64,000 bases of DNA from Leidyana gryllorum EB-2025a. Lineage: Eukaryota; Apicomplexa. Shown here one piece after another: positions 1-8,939 of this stretch. The translations under genes and the position numbers were made by a program. Under the pieces are notes generated by a model. It ran no database searches, was not told the DNA's origin, and was given only the letters and a program-made list of their open reading frames with translations. The stretch's first letter is position 1; the number at the start of each line of letters is the position of its first letter. Location of the stretch: contig JBLWGC010000104.1 of assembly GCA_048772705.1 (NCBI GenBank), positions 310,001-374,000 of the forward strand. Reading direction: 5' to 3'.

Positions 1-915
1 GTGTCCTCAGCAGTCACTGAGTCGGCTGTGTCCTCAACATCTGATATCGAGGCCGGATCCTCGACATTCAGAGATATGGCGGTGTCGTCGGCGGTGTCTG
101 CGACCTCACTGTCCTCAGCAGTCACTGAGTCGGCTGTGTCCTCAACATCTGATATCGAGGCCGGATCCTCGACATTGAGAGTAATGGCGGTGTCCTCAGC
201 ACTCAGAGCATTGGCGGTGTCCTCAGCAGTCACTGAGTCGGCTGTGTCCTCAACATCTGATATCGAGGCCGGATCCTCGACATTCAGAGATATGGCGGTG
301 TCGTCGGCGGTGTCTGCGACCTCACTGTCCTCAGCAGTCACTGAGTCGGCTGTGTCCTCAACATCTGATATCGAGGCCGGATCCTCGACATTGAGAGTAA
401 TGGCGGTGTCCTCAGCAGTCAGAGCAATGGCGGTGTCATCGGCGGTCTCTGCGACCTCCGCGTCCTCAGCAGTCACTGTGTCGGCTGTGTCCTCAACATC
501 TGATATCGAGGCCGGATCCTCGACATTGAGAGTAATGGCGGTGTCCTCAGCAGTCAGAGCAATGGCGGTGTCATCGGCGGTCTCTGCGACCTCACTGTCC
601 TCAGCAGTCACTGAGTCGGCTGTGTCCTCAACATCTGATATCGAGGCCGGATCCTCGACATTGAGAGTAATGGCGGTGTCCTCAGCAGTCAGAGCAATGG
701 CGGTGTCATCGGCGGTCTCTGCGACCTCCGCGTCCTCAGCAGTCACTGTGTCGGCTGTGTCCTCAACATCTGATACCGAGGCCGGATCCTCGACATTGAG
801 AGTAATGGCGGTGTCCTCAGCACTCAGAGCAATGGCGGTGTCATCGGCGGTCTCTGCGACCTCACTGTCCTCAGCAGTCACTGTGTCGGCTGTGTCCTCG
901 GCATCCGGTGCCAAG
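1..915 (-). repeat. 27-bp (9-codon) tandem repeat inside coding sequence
   Basis: The string TCCTCAGCAGTCACTG recurs on the plus strand at about 4, 112, 220, 328, 463, 598, 733 and 868. Spacing is 108 bp (4 x 27) for the first three intervals and 135 bp (5 x 27) after that. The basic unit is therefore 27 bp, or nine codons on the minus strand, grouped into higher-order blocks of four or five units. Copies are nearly identical at the DNA level, which suggests recent expansion or gene conversion. The array reaches the window edge, so its full length is unknown. Confidence 0.9.
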
Positions 916-2773
916 GCCGGATCCTCCACATTCAGAGCGATGACCGCGTCCGCGACAGTTGGTGCGACTTCTTCCGCTGCCAGTGCAACGGCTTCATCAG
1001 CGGGGCTGTTCTGCTCCGCTAATTCGACCGCGGGTTCAGCAGCTGGTGATACCGTGGATCTGTCCTCATCTGGTAGTGGGAAGTCTTCCACAGCTTCTTG
1101 TGCGACTGCTTCGTCCTCCAATTTGGATGAGAAAACGTCTTTCTCAGCCCCTGAATTGATAGGATCCGTCTCGCCTTTGAGTACGAGGGCTTCGTCCTCA
1201 GTTTTCAGTGCAAAGACTTCTTCCTGGATATCTGATGAGCTCTTCTCCTCCACTTCTGTTGCGGCAGCCTCCTCCTGAGCTTCTGGTGAGACGGCCTCTT
1301 CCTCATCTGCCGAGAAGACGGTGTCATTTTGACTGTTCTTAGCGGAGCTGGTGATCGCTGTTTCGATTGAATGTTTGTCTATGACGGGCTGTAAGAACTC
1401 ATTCGGAAGGAGTTCTTCGTCCTCAACCTCATCGGGCGCATTCGAAGAGTCGAGAGTGACATGGCGGCTGACGAACGGCAATTCTGCTGTGAGAGCGGTA
1501 CTCTCACTATCCAATATGTACTGCGAGGAAGTCTGAGGGGGAAGATCTTGTGTTGATGCTGCGAAGTCTGAGCTCACCTCAACACCATTTGTTTGCTCTG
1601 AAGTGGACTTTTGCTCTGTCAGTGTTTGAGAATCGGCCGCTGAGTCTTGTGCGGGTAGTGTAGAGAGGTCCACACCCCTTTCGAGAGCTGCAGATTGCTC
1701 AAAATTCATAGTATCCAAGCTTGACGTCGAGTCGGAAGGGACAGCGAGCTCATCTTGTGTGCTAATGTCCGACTGTTGAGCATCATTGTCTGCTAGGTAG
1801 GACTCCTCAGGCATCTCTGATGCCTGGTTCTCTCGTGTATCGCCGAGAGTAAATGAGTTGTGCTGGTCTACACTCAGTGTAGTGTCCTCCGAGCTAAGTA
1901 TGCTTGACGAGATCAATTGACTCGGTGGTGCGAGCTCCGATGTGGACGATGTTGACAGGTCTGAAAAACGTAGAAGCGGTTGAGCAACTGTCTAAAGCAA
2001 TCACCTGTATTCGTCGACGAGACATAGACCTCGGGTACGAAAGGTAGGGTATCAGGCTCTGGAATTTCGGCATTGAGAGGAAGCTCCACTTGGGAAATTT
2101 CTGTCACTGTAGCACTGGCAACTTCCTCTCCGCCATCAAAGGCGGGTGGGTCTATTTTCGGAACCTCCGCCATATCCGAAGCTAGCACGAGTCTCTCTGG
2201 GTGGTCATCAGTAAATGAGGTCCTGTTTTGAGTAGTAATAGTGACAGGTGAGAGCTCTGCCGTCAAGTCGTCAGCAGCCCCTGACGGCTCCACTGGGAGT
2301 GACGGGTCAGCCTCTCCCAGCATAGTGTCAGAGGTGAAACTTATGTCAGCCAACGTCTCGGTAATGTCATCGTTGAGACTGACTTCTTCTACAGTGGGCG
2401 AGACGACCACTCGGCTGAGCGCAATCAAATTATCGTTCATATCAGCGTCAGATTGTACTTCTTCGGAACTCTCATCAGGGAAAGCGCCGTCCTGGCATGC
2501 CGTGATCTGAGGCTTCACCAGGCAACTCACCGGCCTGTTCGTGTTCACCAGGTCTGGTTCAGCAGTGTCACTCGAGGACTGAGATTTTGAGTCGATAGGT
2601 TGCGACACGGCGAGGACACTAAGCCTGTATGACAGGAGGGAGGTGCAGAGCCAATTCATGATGAATACTCACGTGGTAGATTTCGAAGGGGTTTCGACAT
2701 TAATTGGTCCATCATAGTTTTCACAAATAACATTAGAGCTAATCACAAGGGCGAAAATAAGATAATGCCACAT
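1..2773 (-). CDS. Secreted acidic repeat protein, 3' part outside window
   Basis: Three minus-strand exons can be read: 2673-2773, 2005-2624 and 1-1960. The last runs off the window, so the C-terminus is missing; about 893 residues are present. The introns are 48 and 44 nt with GTGAGT..CAG and GTGATT..CAG ends. I chose the ATG at 2773 because it opens a clear signal peptide (MWHYLIFALVISSNVICE); the in-frame ATG at 2659 lies inside intron 1. The body is acidic, rich in E, D, S, T and P, and shows no recognised domain. From about position 900 downward it becomes a 9-residue repeat (units such as SLNVEDPAS, ISDVEDTAD, SVTAEDSEV). Export to the secretory pathway follows from the signal peptide; a surface, wall or secreted structural or antigenic role is only an inference. 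Confidence 0.75.
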
Positions 2774-2860
2774 TGTGTACCAGTCCTAACCAATAACGGA
2801 TATACCTTATAGAATACATGGTGGTAGCGAATGCCCCAATAATTAAATTAAATAGCAGAG

Positions 2861-2883
2861 CACACACACACACACACGTGTGG
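2861..2883. repeat. (CA)n tract ending in CACACGTGTG
   Basis: An alternating CA run ends in the palindrome CACACGTGTGG, followed about 30 bp on by a GTGTGTGT run. It sits in the 293-bp spacer between two minus-strand genes, 88 bp upstream of the repeat-protein start. It is one of several CACACGTGTG palindromes in the window. The rest of the spacer shows nothing recognisable. Confidence 0.7.
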
Positions 2884-3066
2884 CTGTACAACCGCAGAGT
2901 GACACAGTGGGATTGTGTGTGTAAGTGTCCTACAGTAGCGGTCGAACATAATCAGTGATGAATTGTACCGACACCGGTGGTTAAAAATAGATCGAGATCT
3001 CGCCAGAGGCCCTACAGACAAGAAAAAGTGGGTGCATGTAAAATCGGTTTTGTAAACCGCGTATTC

Positions 3067-4578
3067 TCAGAGCACAGCAACCGATGCTCCTGCAGACGGA
3101 ACGGTAGCGAAGACAACCGCGTCCAACTGATCCTGGGGTGGGAACCGATGCGTGGAAGAGATAGTGGGATCATCACGCTTGGCAAAGTACTCAGTCTTCA
3201 CGGCCTCAATGACCGCACTCTTCTTGGATTCTGGCACCAAGGCCACCATACACCCTCCCCAACCAGCACCAGTAATTCGAGCTCCATACGCGCCGTTGTC
3301 ACGACACAGCGCGGTAAGGCGCTCGACTTCGGGAACTGAAGCATCAAAGTCGTAATTCATCGAAGCGCCGGAAGCATTCATTAGATCTCCCAGACGTTTC
3401 AGGCGCTCCTCAGCATTCAGCGATGTGTCGCGTGCAATGGAAGCAAAGTCTTCGACCCTCTGAGCTTCGCACAGAACATGTTTGACGCGATTGTACACAT
3501 AAAATTCATCATTCTTCTCCCACACATCCTCACCACAGCGTTTCTTCAAGAGGACATCCCTTCTTTCCTCACCCAAAATCTTCAAAACGTCTTCCTTCGT
3601 CCAAATCTTGTCGGCCAACTTTGTGTCCAGCGTGGCAGTCAATTCCGTCTCTGTAAGCTTGAGTCTCTGACGCACGACCTCCCTCAATTGCAGATCGAGC
3701 AATTCGTCGGCCGTTATTGCTGCGGCTTCAGCAGGAGGGAGGAGAGCCAGACAGCCGACTTTAAGCTCAAAGACACGTTTGTTGTACATCTTGTGTGCCG
3801 CCTGGGCTTTTGGTATTTCCACCATCGAATTTACGATCACAAGAGCACCGCCTTCTGGTAACTGTACATCCTCGGTAGTCAACGGCGAGAAATGAATCAA
3901 GTTCGCGCACCCCTCTTTGCTGAGGAGTACCGCGGCCTGATCCATACCTCCGGAGGCTACCCCAGAGTACCTTTCGGCTCGAGCGCAAAGATCGGCGAGC
4001 GTTCTCATTACCGGCGGGTTCTTGTGGGCGTTAACAAGAGCAAGGGCAGTTCCGCAAACTAAGGCAGCGGAAGATGAAAGACCTGCCGCAATCGGGACAT
4101 TTCCATCGTAGAGGATGCGAATTGAGAAGTTCAGGGGGGACCGAGCATCCTTCTTGGCCTCTTCCATTTGAGTGGCACTCAAACCTTCTTTAGGCTCAAT
4201 TAATCGGCCCACGGTTTCAGCGTTCTCTCCGTTCAGGTAGTACTCCACGACACCGAAATAAGCAGAGGCAATGTAGTTAGTCCACACCTTATCGGTCAGA
4301 ACCTTCACTTCCGAAGCACACTTATACACTCGAGAAGAGTAGGTGTTGCTTTGCACGTGGGCCACTTCCAAATGGCTATTCGTGTCAGTTTTCGGCTCCA
4401 CACTGACACAAGCACCCATAGATTGCACAATAGCGCAAGGACAAACCGGATACGCTTGGTGATCAACATGCTCGCCGATCAAATTGACCCGACCAGGTGT
4501 CTGAGTGACAAACGACGGCTTTGGGCCAGTGGGGAAGTGCTCATCCCATTTGGAAGCAAGAGAAGTCCAGTCAGCCAT
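3067..4578 (-). CDS. Galactokinase (GHMP kinase, GALK2/plant GAL1-like)
   Basis: An uninterrupted 503-residue frame. It transfers phosphate from ATP to the C1 hydroxyl of galactose (Leloir pathway) or of N-acetylgalactosamine; the sequence does not settle which. All three GHMP signatures are visible: the substrate motif GRVNLIGEHVDH near residue 30, the ATP-binding loop AAGLSSSAALVCG near residue 170, and the C-terminal GARITGAGWGGCMVAL near residue 440. The stretch VEIPKAQAAHKMYNKRVFE matches the GALK2/plant GAL1 branch, and the length (about 500) fits that branch rather than the shorter bacterial enzyme. Start ATG 4578 begins MADWTSLASKW, just ahead of the first motif. There is no signal peptide, so it is cytosolic. 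Unlike most neighbours it has no intron. Confidence 0.95.
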   Translation of the reverse strand: MADWTSLASKWDEHFPTGPKPSFVTQTPGRVNLIGEHVDHQAYPVCPCAIVQSMGACVSVEPKTDTNSHLEVAHVQSNTYSSRVYKCASEVKVLTDKVWTNYIASAYFGVVEYYLNGENAETVGRLIEPKEGLSATQMEEAKKDARSPLNFSIRILYDGNVPIAAGLSSSAALVCGTALALVNAHKNPPVMRTLADLCARAERYSGVASGGMDQAAVLLSKEGCANLIHFSPLTTEDVQLPEGGALVIVNSMVEIPKAQAAHKMYNKRVFELKVGCLALLPPAEAAAITADELLDLQLREVVRQRLKLTETELTATLDTKLADKIWTKEDVLKILGEERRDVLLKKRCGEDVWEKNDEFYVYNRVKHVLCEAQRVEDFASIARDTSLNAEERLKRLGDLMNASGASMNYDFDASVPEVERLTALCRDNGAYGARITGAGWGGCMVALVPESKKSAVIEAVKTEYFAKRDDPTISSTHRFPPQDQLDAVVFATVPSAGASVAVL

Positions 4579-4768
4579 GGTGATGACAGTGAGATAAGGT
4601 CGTGAGTATTCGAGAGTGTAGTATGAAAAATGAGTTGATAATTACCCAAAATCGCAAAGCTGGTTTCGTGTGTGCAACGCGTGTCTCCTTCGGGGTAGCC
4701 TCTAGCCGAATGCATTTTGGTGTATATATCGAACTTCAAGAACCTAGTAGTAGTTTAGAATCGTCGTG

Positions 4769-5553
4769 ATGCGGTACTCAGGCTTCGCAGTGGTTCTGTT
4801 TCTTGCTAATGCTAGCGCTGAGTCAACCGGAAGCGTTGTAGCAGATGCAGATGCAGTTGCTAATGCTCTATCTGCCGAGGAAGCAGTGGCTGCTGGAGCC
4901 GAAATGTTTAACTTACCAAAACTGGTGAACATGCCCGAGTCCTATGGAGTAGCGTACGAAGGCGAGAATTTGCATCCTGAGTGGGACCCTAATGCCCCTG
5001 CGTGGCGCGCCGATCTGGATCGATTGGTGCGTCAAGATGTTTACGAGAGTCCAGATCCAGCGCTGACACGAGCTATGCATCTGTCATCTCTGGAAGTGGC
5101 GGCTGCTCGGCGGTTACTGGTAAGCAATGGAAGGTTTGATGTGAGGTAATGCACTACTTTGCGCAGCTGACAGCAGTACGCCCACCCCATTTGAAACGAA
5201 AGTTGACGGAAGTACCAACATTGTTGACTGACGATCTGTCTTTAAAGGAGACTAGTCCTGTGGCGAGTCCCGCCACGGTGTCGAACTCGGCTGTTTCTTC
5301 TTCGAGCTCCAGTTCGTCTGGGAGCCTGCTAAGTGCTCAAGACATACTGGATATACTCAACGTGGTCAGCGAAGGCGTCAGTACTGGAAATGCGATTGCA
5401 ACTGGCGCAACCACCACTGTGCGGCCAGTGAACAACATTGCTGAAGGAATTTCGAACATTTTCCAAGGCGCATATCGCTTGAACAGCGCCGTTACCGAGC
5501 TTCTGGGTGAAGATGGGAGCCAAGGGCTGCTTCAAAAGCTTGGGCTGGCTTGA
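4769..5553 (+). CDS. Small secreted protein, unknown function
   Basis: Two exons, 4769-5119 and 5167-5553, joined across a 47-nt GTAAGC..GCGCAG intron in phase 0, give 245 residues. ATG 4769 opens MRYSGFAVVLFLANASAEST, a typical signal peptide with probable cleavage after the second Ala. The rest has an acidic/Ala-rich segment, then a Ser-rich linker (about ten Ser in a row with Gly), then a mildly hydrophobic C-terminus. I recognise no family. It diverges from galactokinase with 190 bp between starts; that spacer is featureless to me. The next gene starts only 14 nt after this stop. A fusion to it by an unseen 3' splice was considered, but no convincing donor-acceptor pair was found. Confidence 0.6.
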
Positions 5554-5567
5554 TAGCTTTTTTCACA

Positions 5568-6542
5568 ATGCAAACTAAAGCAACGGGGTACTCCGATACC
5601 GAGTCCAACTCGAATTCCACCAATGATCCGATAGAGCGACATTGGCAGCACCGAATATCGCAAGGGGACCCTCTCGCCACCAGCTCGGCCGTGGCGATCA
5701 AAATGCGCCCCGGCAGCGCCACCAGAGACCTTCTGGAGCGTCGGGAGCGCGATTTTGATCGCGAAGATTGGGCCATACAGCTCGGAGCTGGACTTCCCAG
5801 ATTGCAAATTCTGGATATACAAGAACGATGGGGCGAAGTGTATATGATTTGTGCACTACCCGACCACGTCTTCTCGAAGACGCTGGCGTGGGGACACACA
5901 GGATGGAACTCGAGTCTCGTGAGGCCTGAAGTTAGCGTCCGGAAGAGTTGTGGCGTGAGATGTGGTGGCGAGAGGGTTAAAAATCAGATCCGGGCGGTGG
6001 TCTCTCTGTCCATCATGGCCCCCATATGCACTATCGCTCAAACTGTACTGTTGTGTTACGCCCGACACTTGCATCCGCTGCCGTGGGCCTTCACAGCTGG
6101 CCTGGTCGTATGTCTGGAAGCATGTGCTATTCTCATGGCGGCCACCAAACCGGGACAAACCATGTACAGAGCGTGGCTCGTTGGCATAGCCCTCTGCATG
6201 ATGGCCAAACTCGTCGTGTGCGTCATACAGCTGACTCTCGTCCTCTCACTCAATGGATCGGAGTGCGCTGAAGGAGACCGAGTGGATGCTGTTTGTATCA
6301 AGGAGCTGAACATAAAAGCTTGGCCACATCTGAGCGCTGCATTTGCCAGCACTGTGAGCTTCGTTATTGAGACTTGCCTTGTGGCAGTGACTCGCAAACT
6401 CCGCAAAATGGTACGAGCCGATGAAGAGAAAGCTCGAGTGCTCTTGTCCATCGAAAGACCCAGCAAGGTTATGAGTCCTAAGCCCATTTTGTTCTGGCTA
6501 GTCGGCCCGCCCCCCTTTCGGAATCAAGAAACAGCCCCTTAG
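5568..6542 (+). CDS. Four-TM membrane protein, unknown family
   Basis: A single exon of 324 residues from ATG 5568 (MQTKATGYSDTESNSNS). The N-terminal third is hydrophilic and charged. Four hydrophobic segments follow, around MAPICTIAQTVLLCYA, WAFTAGLVVCLEACAIL, LVGIALCMMAKLVVCVI and LSAAFASTVSFVIETCL, then a short basic cytosolic-looking tail. I do not recognise a family. The gene starts 14 nt after the stop of the gene before it on the same strand. Its own stop (6540-6542) overlaps the stop of the convergent gene at 6539. An AG with a following T-run (GATAG, CTTTTTTCAC) lies just upstream and could serve as a trans-splice acceptor; that is inference. Confidence 0.6.
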   Translation: MQTKATGYSDTESNSNSTNDPIERHWQHRISQGDPLATSSAVAIKMRPGSATRDLLERRERDFDREDWAIQLGAGLPRLQILDIQERWGEVYMICALPDHVFSKTLAWGHTGWNSSLVRPEVSVRKSCGVRCGGERVKNQIRAVVSLSIMAPICTIAQTVLLCYARHLHPLPWAFTAGLVVCLEACAILMAATKPGQTMYRAWLVGIALCMMAKLVVCVIQLTLVLSLNGSECAEGDRVDAVCIKELNIKAWPHLSAAFASTVSFVIETCLVAVTRKLRKMVRADEEKARVLLSIERPSKVMSPKPILFWLVGPPPFRNQETAP

Positions 6543-7674
6543 TCGTCTATGTCTTCGCATAGCACCTGCGGTTCAGGAATCACAACCTTCTTGAAAATGT
6601 CATTCAGTGACAGCAGCGAGGGCAATTGACAGATGTGTTTCACTGTCAACTCATTCAGTCCACTTCTAGAATCAAAGTCCACCAGCTCAGGTAAAGGACT
6701 GCTCACTCCTATAGAAACGCATTATACCTCACCCGAGAGATTATATCTTCCCAACTTACGGCTCGTTACGCCGAGTGAATATGTATTGTTCTGACAGACC
6801 TCTTTGGTCCGTCTATGCCTTGGCGGAATGGCGAAGCTTGGCATTTTGGGCTTCGCACCAGCTTTGGGAACCCATAAATAACCCCTTCGAGCCATAGACC
6901 ATCGCTGTTAAATCTATAGTCTGAACACAGTGGCCATTCATACCAATCTGGAGACGGCCACACACGTTTGCAGATCGCTCGAGAACACCTCCTCTCGATT
7001 CAGAACGTCCAGTTCCGGTCGATTGAGCATTTCTCGCTCGTTGTGGTCCCCAACTCGTGCAGAGACGACCAGACACCGGGGATAGTATGCCAAGTGGGCC
7101 GCGGAGGAGCCATTATGGCGCATTCGTTTCATCAGGCTGGATCAAGATTGTGTATGGTGGCCTGCAGGTGGTTCCCAGCTCACGTAGCCATGATGTACGT
7201 CTCACGATCACACGGCATGAGACACATGTGGTCAAGAGGGATTTGAGCGACAGCATTGACGTGACGTGTGCCCAAATTGTAGGCCACAGAGTACATATTG
7301 CACGCTTCCTGGATGCCCCTGGACACTGCTCCGGGATCCCGCTGGGAGATAGGGTATCGTCGGCCAGACCACAGCAAGAGGTGGGGTCTGTCCCTCGGAT
7401 ACTTGATCAAAGTCCACGGGGAAGCTGTTTGAGTGACACGGAGTAGAATGGAATCTTCGAGGGTAGCTGAGTCCTCATTCCAATCTTCTGGGCCGGCCCA
7501 CACTCGCAGCTTGGCTTCTGGGTATAGACGGCGGTTGGAATGGATGCGTTGTTGCAGTAGTCGCACCGTGGGATCTGGGTCCGAGCAACCTAGTAGCTCG
7601 ACCCTAAATGGTTCAAGGGGGTCATTATAATCATCACGCAGTGGGGGTAGCAAGGGTGCGAGCAAGTATGACAT
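6539..7674 (-). CDS. Hypothetical protein, four exons
   Basis: Exons 7184-7674, 6944-7136, 6760-6904 and 6539-6708 join in frame across introns of 47, 39 and 51 nt (GTGAGC..CAG, GTATGA..CAG, GTAAGT..TAG) and give 332 residues. The frame stays open through all three joins, which is the main evidence that it is real. The protein starts MSYLLAPLLPPLRDDYND and ends CEDIDD; it is soluble, moderately basic, with no signal peptide. I recognise no domain. It converges on the four-TM gene with the two stop codons overlapping in the four bases TTAG. The 39-nt intron is the least certain join. Confidence 0.6.
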
Positions 7675-7721
7675 ACAGTACGATCAAAAGTATAAAGTCT
7701 GATTTGAAGGAACCAAAATGA

Positions 7722-8889
7722 TCACTTAGGGCGAGGAGTCACGGGTGTTGCTGCGGCAGCTGCAGCGGCAGCGCGGCGACTCAAGAACAAAGCTCGCATA
7801 CTCGGTGCCAAGAGGCGCCCGTTCTCCCAGGACGGTCGACGGTTGGGTTGTCTGAAGGGAATGTGCCATTCGGTTTCATTTGGCTCACAGAAGGTCTTTG
7901 TCCGCTGCACTTTCAGAAGTTCTGCGGACCGAAGTCGCTCTGAGATTTGCGGACTTGCTGGTGGCCCTCGTGGGTTGCGACGCGTTGGGCAGACTGGGGT
8001 GTCGGCCGCGCTCGGGTCGAGTAGCGGCCGGTGTTGATCTATCATTACCTGGCGAAGACCAGCCACCGAGCCCAAGTGTGGCCTTTCTATCACTGTTCCT
8101 GACTGGTAGTACAGTGTTGGCTGGGCCCATGGCTATTTCGGTGGCTCTTGAGGTTCTTGTGGATGTTATTGTCTTGGTGGAGGTGGTGGTTGTTCTGATT
8201 GTGGTGGACTTAGGGGCCGCCGCCGCCGCCGCTAGCTTGCTTGGTTGTGGGGTTGACTGGGATACTGCTGCTGCTGCTGTTATCCTCATTTTCAGGCCAA
8301 CTGGACTTCGGGCTCGACCCAGGACGGGGCGGCAGGGGGAGTTCTCCATCGATCCACGACCCGCACAGTGGATAGTGTAAATTAGTATTAGCCGCGGAAC
8401 ATAAAGTATCGATCAGAATCTCTTCAATCTTCTCCACGAAAGTTTCAATCTCTTGAGCTTCTTTCCAATCCATGACCCATCCGTTCTCCCTCATTACTGC
8501 ATGGGCACTATACAGATGTGCCCGCTACTTATCGTAGAACAATTGATACTACCTCCACTGCTCACCATTTCACTCATGGTTCGGTGAGCTTCATCGGGCA
8601 TAGGAGATTCATCAGACTCTAATTGATTACGTAGTGACAGGAAGAAAGTCCCCGCTTGACTCAGTTCAGGCGATCCAGCGAGAAAAGTTGAGTGACAAAA
8701 TGTTTCTCGTAGGTCAGATTCGGCAAACCATGCTGTCATGTTGCGAGCAGCATCGTCGCCGATCCACTTAGTCAGCCAAGATTCCAGATGAATAGGCCGC
8801 AACTGTATGCAGGGTAACTCAGCACCCAACACACAGCCAAGCGTTAGTGACCACCCCAAATGCATAGAAATTTGACTGCATGTTACCAC
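7722..8889 (-). CDS. Hypothetical protein, exon structure unresolved
   Basis: Three open stretches in different frames probably form one gene. The N-terminal part is about 8889-8530 (MVTCSQISMHLGWSL...), the middle about 8494-8210 (WKEAQEIETFVEKIEEILID, then Gly/Ser/Pro-rich), and the end about 8125-7722 (a basic, Arg/Pro-rich segment with an eight-Ala run near the C-terminus). The first stretch could splice to the second with a GTAGTA donor and ATGCAG acceptor. I could not find a convincing junction between the second and third; another overlapping frame (8349-7885) is also open and basic, so part may be misassigned. No family is recognised. Its stop lies 47 nt before the next minus-strand start. 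Confidence 0.35.
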
Positions 8890-8939
8890 TTATTACACAT
8901 TAAGTCATCTGGCAGTTACGTGTGAAGATATCAATCAAC

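Noticed and set aside
1-1278. Long Ser/Ala-rich open frame on the plus strand over the 27-bp repeat
   Set aside because: It is the antisense of the minus-strand repeat gene, which has a signal peptide, two well-formed introns and continuous frame. A repeat whose unit is a multiple of 3 keeps several frames open by construction.
8494-8889. Stop/start overlap TAATG suggesting two bacterial-style overlapping genes
   Set aside because: The surrounding DNA is spliced eukaryotic sequence; an intron joining the two frames is more likely than translational coupling.
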